Source of the DNA: Pterois miles
Lineage: Eukaryota > Chordata > Actinopteri > Perciformes > Scorpaenidae
Direction: 5' to 3'
DNA length: 64,000 nucleotides
Assembly (NCBI GenBank): GCA_947000775.1
Contig: CAMQGK010000008.1
Span: 5,978,501-6,042,500, forward strand
How positions within the stretch are numbered: position 1 is the stretch's first letter; every line of letters begins with the position of its first letter. Under the pieces are notes generated by a model, which had not been told where the DNA came from, searched no databases, and worked only from the letters and a program-made list of their open reading frames with translations. Shown piece by piece: positions 34,291-47,032 of the stretch. The translations under genes and the position numbers were made by a program.

Positions 34291-37200
34291 TTAAAGGACA
34301 ACAACTGAGTCAACTGAGTGTGTTTAAAGAGTGCCATCCCACGCTTGAAAATATATTTTCGACAATCAAGTACAGTATATATTACATTCATGCAACAATG
34401 TGCATATAAATTACCATGTTAAGGATCTTATTATAATTCCTGATTTAAGATACAGTAGTATTTCTTGCTGGCACCACCCTCAAGTCACTCCACTCATTAC
34501 AGCCAGAGGGCCGAGCTCGCTATCTAGACGCTCTATCCAGTCCTGAACCCAGGGGTCCTGTGCCCGCCCGCCTGCCTGCATGATGAATAATCATGCTTCC
34601 TATTATGCTAATTCAGATCAACTCAGCTTGAAGGAGGGAAGACCCTATAATTAGTTGAATGGGTAAAACAAGCTCAATGTAATGAAGCTCTATGTAGGTA
34701 GCATGACAAAATGTTCTCTGTGCGTGAATAATAGTCTCCCGGCACATCAAATTAGGATGTAGAGCTGTTCACTTGACGATGAAGTCTAGAAATCAGGTCA
34801 GGTGGCAATCTCCTCAGCTGAGTCTTAAAGTAAATTAAGTCTTCTTTTGAGACAATCAAAGGTTTTGTTCCATCTCACAACTATCTTGGTGGTAAATTTG
34901 AGAACCATTGTTCTATTTAGTATAATTTCAAGGCTTAAAGGACTTGTTTGCTTGATTTCCAGGTAACCAGTCACAGCTAGTGGCAGTATGGCTGCAGCTC
35001 CCACCCCCTTCAGCTGCACCCAAGCTTTCTCCCTTTTGCTTAAATGCTGATTATCTGGCTCTAAGATGGAGTTTAATGGTAAAGCTTGACCCAAAAGAAT
35101 CCAGACATTGGCCACGCACCACACTTTTACTTTTAGTAGCCTACATACTGCAGCTGCCCTTACAAAGTAGCCTACCTACTGTTGCATGCAGTGTGCATAC
35201 AATTGGGACATAATTGTAACAGTGCACCTTGAACTTGGACCGTCTTGCTCATAAATCTGCTGCACAGAGGATTGTGGGTCAGAATAGCCAGAAAAGCTTG
35301 CTGGCTTGCATACTTTAAAATGTGACTGGATGCAATAGGACATCCTGGTATTTTTGGCATACTGCATTTGAGATATTGTGTATTGGGACATACTAAATAT
35401 TTTTGGCATTACTAAATAGTGTGGTAGTATGGGTATTGCAACGCACAGTTAATAATCAAACATGTCCTTTCTGAAACCAGTGGGTGATGTCGCGACTATA
35501 GTCATTCGGCCAAGATGCATCTGAAGGACAACCCAATAGAACAACAGTTAGCCTAGTTAGCAGAGCCCCATTTGTGCATTTGGCTACATGTAATATGGTT
35601 ATAAAGCAGCATCCCATAGATGCAGACGTGCTCTCTGCCTGAATGATAATTTGCCCAGGACTGAAACAATGTTTATATAAAACTATTTTCGCAGACTGAT
35701 CTGCTCTTCTTCTTCCCTGACATGTAGTCTAGGTTTATGTTAAGTCGGTTTCACCACTGGCAAACATTTTAACCTGCAGACATGGATGCATAAAGAGAAG
35801 TGGATATTGAGGGGCCCCGTTGCTCTGTGGAGCATGACGCAAAAAAGCCAAACTTCCGAGTATAAAATTTCCCAGATCTTCCAGCGATCTTCTGCATCCA
35901 TTGGGACCACAGAGCAAGCGCACGCCGAGGAAGAAAAATAACTCTGGATTCGTCAAGCCTTCCAGAAGAGAGCCGGTCGTTGATCCCAAAGTTCGCAGTG
36001 GCTAAACAACGGTACTGCAAAACTGTGTCCATCTTGTGACATCATTGGGCCCAAAAATACTTTTATTCCATAGACATACATTGAGAAAAACTCAACGGCT
36101 AATTTTTTTGGAGGGTAAACCAACTCCCCTGCATGAACACACTGATAGCCCTTACTTAAATCATTAGGTCCTAAATGTTGTAAAATGCACTCATAGCCGA
36201 ATCCAGAGTTATTTCCTTCCTCTGTTTATGTCTATGGAGACTCAGACAGTGCAAGCTATGAGTCATGAAACAGCATGGACGCTACTGCGCATATCGGACA
36301 TGCACAGTACGGCCCAATAAGACCAGAAAGACCTGGATACTTTTCCAGACAGAGCCATTTTGGCTTCATGCACTACTGAGCAACTTTCAAAGCAATGAAC
36401 GTAGCCCTGTCAACGCTGTATCCAGTTCTGTTTATACTATGGGATTCGCCTATTTTATGCATTGTACAACCTAATGTTTTAGTTATGGCTGTTCAATTGT
36501 TTGTACTGGGAAGTTGATTCACCTAAAAACAAATTAATTGCAATTTTTATTAATTATTATGAATTACATCTCTTTGCCAATACAGACATCTCTTTCCCAA
36601 TGTAAGGCTGTGGAAAAAGCCTTTTTGGGCCTAATGGCATCACATGGTAAACCCGGGAGTTGTATTTCCAGCTTTGTAAGACATGTGGGGTTACAAAATT
36701 ACAACCAGGTGCTGTGTAACAGGTACAAACATAAGGTTTTGACTTTTGTCAAAAGGTTTGCATAGGGAATGCTGTTTGATAGAGTAACATAGGATTCGTA
36801 GTGCTGAGATCAGCTTGAGGCTTTAGCCTTTAGCTGCTTAATTAGCTTAATTTAGATTAGCTTCAAAACTATTAAGCTCTTTGTCTGGTTTAATACCTAG
36901 CCAGTATAGCCTATGTAGGCTTATGATGCTTTAATTACTACACATAATTAAGTTATCAATGTATTACTTCACACAAGCTGCTAATTTGTAAAAGACATGT
37001 AAAAACTAGTTTAGCTTCTTGCTATCTTAAGCGTCATTATTATTTAAAGTTAGACCAGAGTTAATTTTAACTCTAATATCTGCATAATTCTCAAAATTAG
37101 GACAAGTTGTCTAAAGAGAGTTAAAATGGTTAAAAATGTTAACATTAATTGAATAATTTTATGTTTATGTCGTGACCCCAGCAGGCATCTTTAATGACAA

Positions 37201-37611
37201 CCATTTTCCTCCCGCCAATTAAGGACCCGAAATAAGGTCATGTGACTCAAGAGGGCAACAATGGAGGAAGGATGCCACTCCAATTAAGACAGGTGAGACT
37301 ATTAAATGACTATATCCAAGGGCACACTGCAACTTTCAGAGTCAAAAACACTCCTAGAGCAAAAAAGGCAACAACTAAACTCAAAAGTAGGGGAAAAAAA
37401 ACGGTGTGCTGCCTTTTTAACTGAACAAAACCTCCGTGAAAGTGCGCCATATTCGCAAAATCCCTCTCATTGTCATGTCCCTACTTCACCTCAGAGCCAC
37501 TTCCTCTGTAACTTGATAGTTTACCGTAATACGTGTAATCGTGAGGGACGTTCAGCGGGAATTTCTGCAGACTTTGGGAAATTGACGCACACACCCTCTG
37601 GCTGGCTCCAT

Positions 37612-37640
37612 ATGTGTGTGTGTGTGTGTGAGTGAGTGAG
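37612..37640. repeat. (TG)n / (TGAG)n microsatellite just upstream of the cpz start
   Basis: About nine to ten TG repeats then AGTGAGTGAG, ending about 38 bases before the cpz ATG, hence in its 5' UTR or core promoter. Confidence 0.85.
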
Positions 37641-37677
37641 GTGCCACATCGAAACGGAACATAATAAACAGCGGAAA

Positions 37678-40600
37678 ATGAGCATCATGCTGCTGATCCT
37701 GCTGCAGTTGTTGGTCCTTGTCTCGTGTGCTCCTCCACGGTGTGACCCAGGATTTCGAGGTAAAGTTTTTTTTAAAAAAAAAAAAAAAACTTTATATAAT
37801 GACATACTTTTATTATTATACGTGCATCAGAACCTGCTGCAGGAACTGGACATACTTTCCTCTGCAGATTGTAGTTTTTCTAGATCCAGATGCTGACTTT
37901 CATGCAGTAAAACTTGTGAAAAATGCTTGTAAGTAACTTTTAATGACACAAAATGATAGTGATTAGTTGACCTATAGTTTGTCAAACGGTATTAATATTC
38001 CACATGAAAGCATGCTTTTCAACCTTAATGATTAAGATGCATAACTCTGCATAATATGTTGACCTAATAGGGACTTGATGATACTTTTGTTGACAGAGAA
38101 GTATTTTAGAAAGCTGCTGAAGCAACCAGAAACGGTATTTTGTCGGCCTCACTGAAGCATTTGCAGAGACCACTCCGCCATCTAGTGTCTGACATAGTGT
38201 CTGCTTATTATGACTTGCTGATGTGTCTTGCAGGACTGTGCAAGCCAACAGTGGAAGAAAAACGTAAGTACCCTTGGGCCTGGAGGAAGAGTGATGTCTT
38301 GCATTAGCTTTTTGTCTCATATTATAGCAGCTGATCATCTCTCTGGACTGTTTAACTTCATAAATGGGAGCTTTTCTTTTGACATTTGTGCCTAAAAGCA
38401 CATACTTTTCACAATGGAGAACGATCAGGCTCTAAATCTCCCTGACAAGTCAAGTGTTTGTACAGTTACATCCCTGTGAGTCAGTGTTTTTAACAACAAA
38501 AAAGGATGAGATCATAAGTCACGCTGGGTGTAGTCTTAATGGAATCTGGCCCGAAAGCCATCATGTGTATTTTTAGATGATCAATGGCAGTATGAAATAT
38601 TCAAATTCTAATTTCCAGAGATAATAGAAATATCTGAAGTTAGATGACTGAAGACGGCACAGTGAGGCTCATCATTAAGTATGTGACAGATAGAGATACA
38701 TGTCTTGATCCCTCAAAATGAAATTGATAAAGTTAAAGGTACCCTTTCTGCACTTTTTAATGTTTCTTACTTTTAAAATGTTCCTAACCTGACTGAATTT
38801 CTTTCCCTTTTTTTACACCTCAGCCAAATGCACAGATGTGTTACTGTCCTACTGCGACGACATGCCCTACACTCAGACCATGTTCCCGAACATCCTCGGC
38901 CACAAGACCCGCGAGGACGCAGAGGCCGGCGCCGAGTACCTCCTTATGAGTGTGGTCGAACATCTGCTCGGCGGCGAGTGCAACCCTGAGATCCGCATGC
39001 TGGGCTGCTCTGTGTTGGCCCCACGCTGCGAGAAGGAGAAGGTGCTGAAGCCCTGCCGCTCCACCTGCGAGACGGTGCATAAAAGATGCAGCCACGCTTT
39101 CGACGCGATAGAGATGGCTTGGCCCTACTTCCTGGACTGCGATCGCTTCTTTGTTGGAGACCAAGAAGGATGTTATGACCCGCTGGAGGGCCTCAGAGGT
39201 GAGTACAAAATCACTGATATTGTGACCTTAGATTTGGCTAAGACTACTTATGTCCTCATTAAAACAGCAGCGGGGGAAGAAATGGAGCAAATATGTTTAA
39301 AAATGTTATTTTTATAAAACGGTCACTATATCCTGACAGAAGTTCATGAGACAGGTAATCTGAAAAAATCATGTGTTTCTGTGTCCTCCAGTGATCCTAA
39401 TTCACAGATTGGAGGAAAACAACCAGTCAGAGCTGATCTGGGGCCTGCGGTCCAGCTTCCGTCTATGAGAGCCACGAGTCAAATCACTCACATACTCTGA
39501 TCAAATGGTCAAACTAGGCAGTGCTGATCAAATATGAATTAATATTCTATTATTGTAATGTTTATTTCTCTCCTCAAAATGTTTTCAGAAACATGTAGTT
39601 GCTGTTTAGCTGTAAAATGAGAAAGTTTGTGACCTGGCAGCCATGTTGAGATTGCTTGAGGAAATACCAAGCACCGCCCACATGGCGAGAGCACAGCCAA
39701 TAGGAACCCGCTCTCTCTCGTTTTCCGAAATGACCTGTGATTGGTCAAAGTCTTCCATCATGGGTTAGATTTTTTTAAAAGCCTGAAATCAGAGCCAGTC
39801 TAACAGAGCACTTGAATTACAATATGCTCAAAGATTATTATGGAAGTTTAGCCCAGTGATGAAAAGCCTGCTGAAGCTTTAATAGTTAATGTTTAGTTTA
39901 TATCTTTTTATCTTCATCTACAAGAGAAGCACAAGTCCTTTGAGTTTCAGTAGAGCATCTGGTTCGCACACATGCTCATGTGGCTCACCTCAAAATAAAC
40001 TCCCAACTGTAACGCCTTATTTCCCCACATAAACCGTCACTAGCACTGGGTCCCGTGGCTGTTGTCGTGTGTTTTTATTAGCAGCCTATCCGTATAAATG
40101 GTGCCTTAATGCAGCACAGAAAAGCAAATGTTGTCTGACAGTATTTCTTTAAAAACAGCTGTAAATTCTCAAAGTCCAAAACGGTTTCTAAAGATTAAAA
40201 AAAAAAAAAAAACATACTCTGCTGCCACTCACAGCAGAAATCATGTGTGAGCCATGTGAGAGTGCGAACAGCAGGAACTTATGCAGGACAGAGGGAACTG
40301 ATTTCAGCATTTTTGTACAGTAAAATGCAGACATGGAATCTTGAAGTCAATCAATGAAATGCTATACTGCCTTAAATATATGAAAGTGTCTCTCTTTTAT
40401 TGTAGTGCAAAACCTTTTCAGCCATGTATAATTTAGTTCAGATGTCTGGCAGCAGGTTGGACCTGTGTGATTATTCCCATATTCGCATTAATTTCAAACT
40501 GATGTCCTTGTTCCTATTTTGATAGCACGTGAGATGACACTTTTCACACAGTAATCCTATACAGTACTGTAGGTACCTAACTTCGTATGCTACACAATAT

Positions 40601-43600
40601 ACACACACACAAAGGCACTTTGCTGAAAAGTGGGTGTAATATTTCTCCTCACTTTATGTGAATGTTAAGTGTGTCTGAACCTACAATTATATACTTATAA
40701 TATATAATTTACAGTGTGACAGTCATGCATTGAAACCAGTAGTAGTCGTCTAGGTCATTTCAGTCTGGCAGCACGAAGGTTTAATGTGCTCCATGTGGTT
40801 TTATTGGTTTCTATTAAGTGTGAATACAAAAATAAGGGCAGACATCAGCTGGTTTACCAGTTTAATGTGTCAGCTGAAATAAGCACATTTGGTGTTACTA
40901 TATATTGTGTTTCCACACTGTCTTTTTGGTCTCTGCTGTACATACCAGACTCTTCAAACACTATTTATATCCTGGCAGCCTCACAAGAATGTCGACAGCT
41001 TTTGTAGATCTAAAATGTGGCCAGTCACTTTAGATCTCTTGATCAAAACTGAATATGTTATGTGTTTTTTTACAGCGGAGCAGGATTTCGAGGCCGCTGA
41101 CAGCATGGAAATTCTTCCTCCTGAAGAGCCGGCCACCACGATAAAGTTCACCTATCACTCCAACGCTCAGATGATCAGCATCTTGAAGAAAACCGAGGAA
41201 CAATGCTCCGACATAGCGAGAACCTACAGCATCGGCCGCAGCATGGAGGGCAGGGAGCTGCTCGTGATCGAGTTCTCGAACAACCCTGGCCAACATGAAC
41301 TGCGTAAGTAAAGCTCGTCTGTAAATCTTAGTCATTATCAAGGAAGTTATGACCACTTCGTGTAAATGTGACCCTATATAGTCGAGCCAGAGATGAAGTA
41401 CATCGGTAACATGCACGGGAATGAAGTCCTAGGCCGCCAGCTGCTGATCTACCTGGCTCAGTACATGTGCTCAGAGTATCTGCTGGGGAACGAGCGCATC
41501 CAGACCCTCATCAACACCACCCGCATCCACATCCTGCCCTCCATGAACCCTGACGGATATGAGGTGGCTGTTTCTGGACTCCAGGATATTAACTACAGTG
41601 ATGATGAGGGGGTCAGTTCTCCACAGTTACATACATTCATTGCTGTGCAGTTTGAGCCATGTTTGTTTTTTTAATACATTTGGAAAACCAACCTAACATC
41701 CTAACAATCCACACATCCTTGTTAACTGTTACAGCTAAACAGCACAGGGCTCCAGACCAACTTTTTACGTCGGTTGCACTGGTGCACCTAACTTTTTCAT
41801 TCAATAATATATTTTAACAATTTTTTTGTCAATTCCCGTTTGCAATTTCTTAACACATCATGTAAAATGATTAAAGGTGCAGATAAGTGTTTTGGAGTCA
41901 GATGATCTCTGCCAAAGGTGTTGGTTCAAAAGGGCTGTATAAGTAAGGGGCCCAGAGGGGTCCACTTTACGCCCCTGTCACACATCGCGAACAAGAGTAG
42001 ATGGAGAAAACGTGTAAAATGCTATGCCAGGCTTTGATGTTTGTGGTACTACAATGTGAAAATGGCCAAGGTTAGGTTTAAATACAATCCATGTTTACAT
42101 GTTGTGTTGGTGTAAGAGCAGCATAATGTGTACGTAGTGAGTGAGTGGTCGAGCGAGAGAGAGCTAGTGACGATGCTAAGAGCAGATCAGCTGTTGGAGA
42201 GAAGAAATTGGCAGTAAAGTTTTCTGGTATTATTAAATGGATAGTAGTGTCTCTCACACACACTTGTGAAATGAATCTGGGGTCTCTGATCAAGATTAGG
42301 TATCTTACTGGGGACCAGGTGGCGGAGCAGTTACCTCCACCGATGACGTCCGTTCAGGGCTAGGGACAGGAGTAGCATTTTTCTTAGTGAAAAAAAAAAA
42401 ACAATCGACAGTTCTTCATTGTGGATTGCCAGTATGTTTTATGGTCGCTTGAGGAGGAGATCAGGGTGTTGTTTCACACATGCACACACAGAGACAGACC
42501 TGCTAAATGTCAGGCGTGGGCTTGATGCATGTGTGACTAAAGTGGTCGCACTCTGGAGCCCTGAACATATAACATATTTAACCCCTGTAGTATGAGTACA
42601 GAGCATTTTCAACCTAATCTCGGGGTCTTGTGATGAAATCTTGTCAGTATTTTCTCAGAATTTGCAGACTAAACAATCCATTAATTGAAAAAAGATGGTT
42701 GTTATAAGTGTTGTAAAAATATACGCCAGCAGTTAATGAGACAGTGTATGTGAGTTGCAACTGGAAATTTCCTTTCCCACTTTATGCATCATATTGTTGA
42801 AATTAGAAATCCAGATATTCATTGAAATAATTGAGTAATATTTTTCATTGTCTAATAATCTGAAACACAAATTTGTGACTTCTCAGGGTCCCAGATATGA
42901 CTCTTGGAACATTGGCCGGAGCAACGCTCAGAACCTCGACCTGAACAGAAACTTCCCAGATTTGACATCCGTCGTTTACAGCCGACGCAGACAGAAGCGC
43001 TACCGCACCGACCACATCCCAATCCCAGACTATTACTGGTTTGGTAAGGTACAGTATGAATCCATATCCATATATGTTATGATGTCAGTGAATGATCTTT
43101 TATAGCCTAATGGGCGACAATGCTGAGGAACTGCTTTACTGCTTTAAATAAACCTGATTTGTTTCATTTCTTGGTCCGAATAAGTCTTAATGCTGCAATC
43201 CAGGTTGCACCAGAGACTTACGCTGTCATGAAATGGATTCGCTCCATCCCGTTCGTGCTCTCCGCTAACTTCCACGGCGGGGACCTGGTGGTGTCCTACC
43301 CCTATGATCTGTCCAAGCACCCGCTGGAGCACATGTTCTCCCCAACACCGGACGACAAGGTGAACGGGCCCCTTGGAACACATCACCAGTCAAGTGTACA
43401 AAATAAAGCAAGAAAAACATGAACTTTGATAATCTTTAAATGAATAATAGCTGCTAAAGATATGGTAAAAGTGAATATGGCTCTTTGACATTGATTTTTG
43501 GGCATATTTCATAACTTAAAAAAAGAGAAATATAACCCTTAGGTTTTTATTCTGTAGGTATTCAAGCTTCTTGCAAAAACATATGCAAACGCCCATGAGA

Positions 43601-45355
43601 CAATGTCATATAAAAACGCCCAGTGTGGACCATCTCGTACTCAAAGTCAAAAAGGAACCATTAATGGAGCCCAGTGGTCCAGCATCGCAGGTGGTGAGTG
43701 AACATTATTACTCAGTAACAAGTGTTATTGATGTCTGACTCTGAAATGAAGTGTTGGATGAAGCCACTAGAGGTCGCTATAAGATCAGGCAAGCAGTAAG
43801 GAGGAACCTCTGAGAGGTGTAGGGGAAAGGTCACCACGCTTTCTCATGGGTTTCTGGGTAAAACGCTTTTGTTTTTGTCTCCGGTCAGGCATGCAAGACT
43901 TCAACTATCTTCACACCAACTGTTTTGAGATAACTGTTGAGCTGGGCTGTGATAAATTTCCCGCTGAAGAGGAATTGTTTATCGGCTGGCATGAAAACCA
44001 AGAGGCTTTAATTGCATTTATGGAGGCGGTAAGAACATGATCATGGTTGTGTTTTACAGTTTTTTTTTATTTTTGTTGATATCATGGTGTTTGGCTTCAG
44101 GATGCACCAATCCAATACCAAAATATTGGATGTTTTTCAAAACAGACTGAGGCTATAAGCTGCTATAAAGTAACATTAGCGCCTAATAATGAGGCTTCGT
44201 CTGTGAGAATGCTGTTTGAATTACAGGATAATAAATATTGTTGAACAGGCAGTATTGTGTTCAACGGATTCAGTGGCCCGAAGCAGCTGGATAAAGGTGT
44301 CACCACTGATTTTTTTTGTACCAGTTTGGCTGCACAGATGTTAACAAACCCATGAGTGGATGATGATCCTGTAAATTTGCATTTGAAATTATTCTATGTA
44401 AGCTTGCCTTGTGTTAATCCTCAGGCCCATCGTGGCATCAAAGGAGTCGTAAAAGACGAGGAGGGAAATGCAATTAAAGGTGCACGAATATCAGTCGGCG
44501 GGATAAGGCACGATGTTACTACAGGTAAGAAATATCAGCTGTGAGCATGATGCGCAGATGAGTTAACCAAAGCTATGACATTAGATTTGTTTCCTTGGCC
44601 ATTTTCCAAGTGGACACATTTTGTTCTGTTAAAGGACACTTCAGCCATTTAATATCACACTTTGATAAAGTTCTACGACCTGTGAGATAAAAATGGTCAA
44701 AGTTGGGGAGCAAATAGCTGAAATACCCTGACTTGCAGTGGTATAGTGTCTTTTTACTCCTCACATGACCAACTCTGTAAACTCTGACTTGCAAGTCTAC
44801 CATCTATTAAACATGAACGCTGCACTAGGCTCTCCCTGCCTGCTCTACACCCATGTCTGTCACAATCTGTAACACAGGCTCTCCCAATGATGAGTGTAAA
44901 ATTGGTGCAGTGCCCCTTCAAAAACACACACAGTCCTACTCAAATATAAGCATGTAAATTCATTTCCAAACACTCCGCCTCCTTCTTCTTGCCCAGCTGA
45001 AAACGGAGAGTACTGGCGCCTCCTCATCCCTGGCATCCACATCGTCACCGCCTCAGCCCCGGGCTACACCAGAGCCGTGAAGAAAGTCCACCTGCCTCGG
45101 AGCATGCACAAAGCGGGCCGGGTAGACTTTGTGCTGCAGAAGGCTGCGCGAGAGCTCGACGTCCAAGAAGAGGAGGACACCATCTTGTCAATGGGCACCT
45201 ACGACAGATTTGACCCTTATAACCAGTACGAGCGCTACACCCTGATGGCTGATTTGAGCCACACCCGCGAGGAGAGAGCGGAGAAGCCCTGGTGGTGGAA
45301 CTACTTTGTCCTGCCTGGAGGCCCTGCACCAACCTGGCTGCTCAAACACTATTAG
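37678..45355 (+). CDS. cpz: Carboxypeptidase Z (secreted, Frizzled-like CRD + M14 metallocarboxypeptidase)
   Basis: Exons 37678-37759, 38234-38263, 38824-39198, 41076-41303, 41382-41611, 42887-43048, 43204-43359, 43558-43693, 43889-44028, 44425-44524 and 44997-45355 join in phase to 665 aa, near the human length. All introns are GT-AG. Domains: signal peptide (about 1-18); CRD with all ten cysteines (C40-C154), ending EGCYDP; M14 peptidase with zinc ligands H250 and E253 in HGNE, H393 in FHGGDLVVSYP, and catalytic E484 in FEITVELGC; transthyretin-like fold (about 514-610, AHRGIKGVV...GRVDFVL); and a conserved KPWWWNYF...WLLKHY tail. Family knowledge: CPZ removes C-terminal Lys/Arg in the extracellular matrix, and its CRD binds Wnt. 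The start ATG directly opens a hydrophobic leader. Exon 2 is only 30 bases and is the least certain, though phase and both splice sites fit. Confidence 0.95.
38171..38192 (-). promoter_or_regulatory. CTCF-like core in cpz intron 1
   Basis: On the minus strand CACTAGATGGCGGAG, close to the CTCF core, about 45 bases before exon 2. Motif match only. Confidence 0.25.
39392..39468 (+). other. cpz: Candidate alternative terminal exon of cpz (CRD-only isoform)
   Basis: A good acceptor (pyrimidine-rich, ending TGTGTCCTCCAG) lies 190 bases after exon 3. Spliced in the phase exon 3 requires, it reads on for 25 codons (VILIHRLEENNQSELIWGLR...) to TGA at 39466-39468. The product would be signal peptide plus complete ten-cysteine CRD without the peptidase, a layout like a secreted Frizzled-related protein. 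An AATAAA occurs near 39993. Inferred; no transcript evidence. Confidence 0.3.
39469..41075. other. Long cpz intron 3, no further gene content
   Basis: AT-rich intron sequence with poly(A) (about 40197-40212), short CA runs and no additional in-phase exon between the CRD exon and the first peptidase exon, apart from the candidate at 39392-39468. Confidence 0.6.
41612..42886. other. cpz intron 5
   Basis: About 1.27 kb between the exon ending in the DDEG codons and the one beginning GPRYDSW. It contains TTTTTACGTCGGTTGCACTGGTGCACCT, a poly(A) run near 42389 and short CA repeats. No exon seen. Confidence 0.6.
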
Positions 45356-45708
45356 AGCTTTCATGGCATCTCTTTCTACAGTATACACACAAACCGAGCT
45401 ATCGTCTCATGAATGTACTGCTTTTTTTTTTATGTTACACCGCAGAAAATTGTAAAAGCTAGCTGGCTGGCCTTCATGATAGCTTTTACACATTTACCTA
45501 CATGTGCTCTATTTGGTCCCAAATCAATTAACATAATTTTACAGCAGGAATTTATATGTCAGTTATTGTATATAGACACAATGTGAGTCCTTACAGGTTC
45601 ACTTAATCACACTTTTATTTTAAATCTCTTGGGAAGCTAATTTTATTTGGACTGCTACTTTCAAACAAGAGCAACAGTAAAAACACAGAAGGTAATGAAA
45701 CCATTTGG

Positions 45709-45722
45709 CCACTAGGAGGCAG
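45709..45722 (+). promoter_or_regulatory. CTCF-like motif just downstream of cpz
   Basis: CCACTAGGAGGCAG differs from the core consensus CCASYAGRKGGCAG at one position. It lies about 350 bases after the cpz stop, a place where an insulator between cpz and downstream regulatory DNA would make sense. Motif only. Confidence 0.35.
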
Positions 45723-46664
45723 GCTGAGTCAACTTCTGGCCCAAGTTACTGCAAACCATGGAGTCTAGTTATTCTTCCTCAGGCTGTGTACTATTTGTAA
45801 AATTTGCAGAAATAGGTCTGTCAAGCATTTTGCTGAGTCAGAGCTTTGTATTAAAGACTCCTGATTTCTTTTGCATTTCTGTCTGGTCATTTGTTGCAGT
45901 GCCATATTGGTTACACATCCTGAATGTATTTGAGTTGAATGCATTACAACAAATAACACAATTATACCTATTTTAGAAGGAATTTAAAAACCTTAAGACT
46001 CCTTAATGAAGCGTTTTCAACATGGAGTCCTTATTACATTAGAAATATACATTAGTCAATAAGTGGTGAGTTGTTCACTTCTCTGAATGTTTTATTTGTA
46101 AAATATTTTTTAGACTTGAAGATGTAAAAGCATCCAGTTGTTCGACAAAAAGCAAGCAAAGAAAATACAATTATATGCAAGAGAAATATGTTGTCTTGTG
46201 AGCGCTCAGCTTTATCTTGTGACTCCACACTAATCTAAACCACAGACTTTTAAAACTCCTTAAAACAGCTACAATCTGACCTCAATATTAATCCCTTTAT
46301 GAGCTGAATCATCTGTCAGTATATAATTACACATCCTCCTCCCACACACCTGCATGTTTTGTAAACTTTAAACTAATTTCTGTTTGTGTATATTTCTGGC
46401 TGTCAGCTGTATGGGGGAGCTAATTTATGCCTTAAATACTGCTGTTGGAAGATCATCCAGCATGTTTTGACTTGTAAAAATTCCTGTGATACGTCTATAG
46501 CCTTAAATCCACTAGATGGGCCTATTTGCTGAGTGTTAAAAGGGAGGTAGCAATACTAAGTACCAAGTTGAGGCATTGGCATAAAAAAGAGAAACAGCAT
46601 TGGAGAGCTGATTAAAGCCTCTTTTTTGACCGTTCCTTTGTAACCAGGAACCTTTTGATGGTCT

Positions 46665-47032
46665 TGCTGTGTTTCGACCACAAGGATTAGGTCTAAATTA
46701 AGGTCCAGGGACATTTTCTGGGGACTTTTTACCCCCAAAAAGAACCTGGTCAGGGGTAGTATTTTCTGAAAGTGTATCAACTTTCAAGGTGGAGCTTGCA
46801 GTAAATATCGGGCCAGGCATGCTGAACTGTAGGCTGCAAGTCAATCCCTGCAACTACCAGCATCCATGTCATTTTGCTTTTTCATTTCTCAGTGGACTAA
46901 TTTGCCCAAACTTATGTCTTCGGACTGCAATGGAAACACAGACAACAATGGGTGGAAGGAACCTTTCAGTTCCTCGAAAAGTAGTCCCAGACTAAAATTA
47001 CCAGGAACTTCTTGGTTGAAACGGGCATCAAG
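46665..47032. mobile_element. MITE-like element with inverted ends
   Basis: The left end GTGTTTCGACCACAAGGA...GGTCCAGGGACATTTTCTGG mirrors the right end TTTCAGTTCCTCGAAAAGTAGTCCC...CAGGAACTTCTTGGTTGAAAC. The pair GTTTCGACC / GGTTGAAAC closes the structure. No coding sequence inside. Confidence 0.55.

Larger units (their letters stand above)
31063..37600. other. Intergenic region between gpr78 and cpz
   Basis: No exon is supported. Contents: a palindromic repeat fragment (31870-32292), a TTAA-flanked MITE (32846-33182), a homeobox-site-rich candidate conserved block (33830-34290), and likely dispersed repeats at 35.4-36.3 kb (two GAGTTATTTCCTTCC-like pieces, one inverted, near 35930 and 36208). 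The rest, including 33.2-33.8, 34.3-35.4 and 36.3-37.5 kb, is AT-rich with nothing I can name. Confidence 0.65.

Noticed and set aside
38841..39164. Minus-strand frame of 107 codons over the cpz CRD exon
   Set aside because: Shadow of the CRD exon, which has ten conserved cysteines in the + frame.
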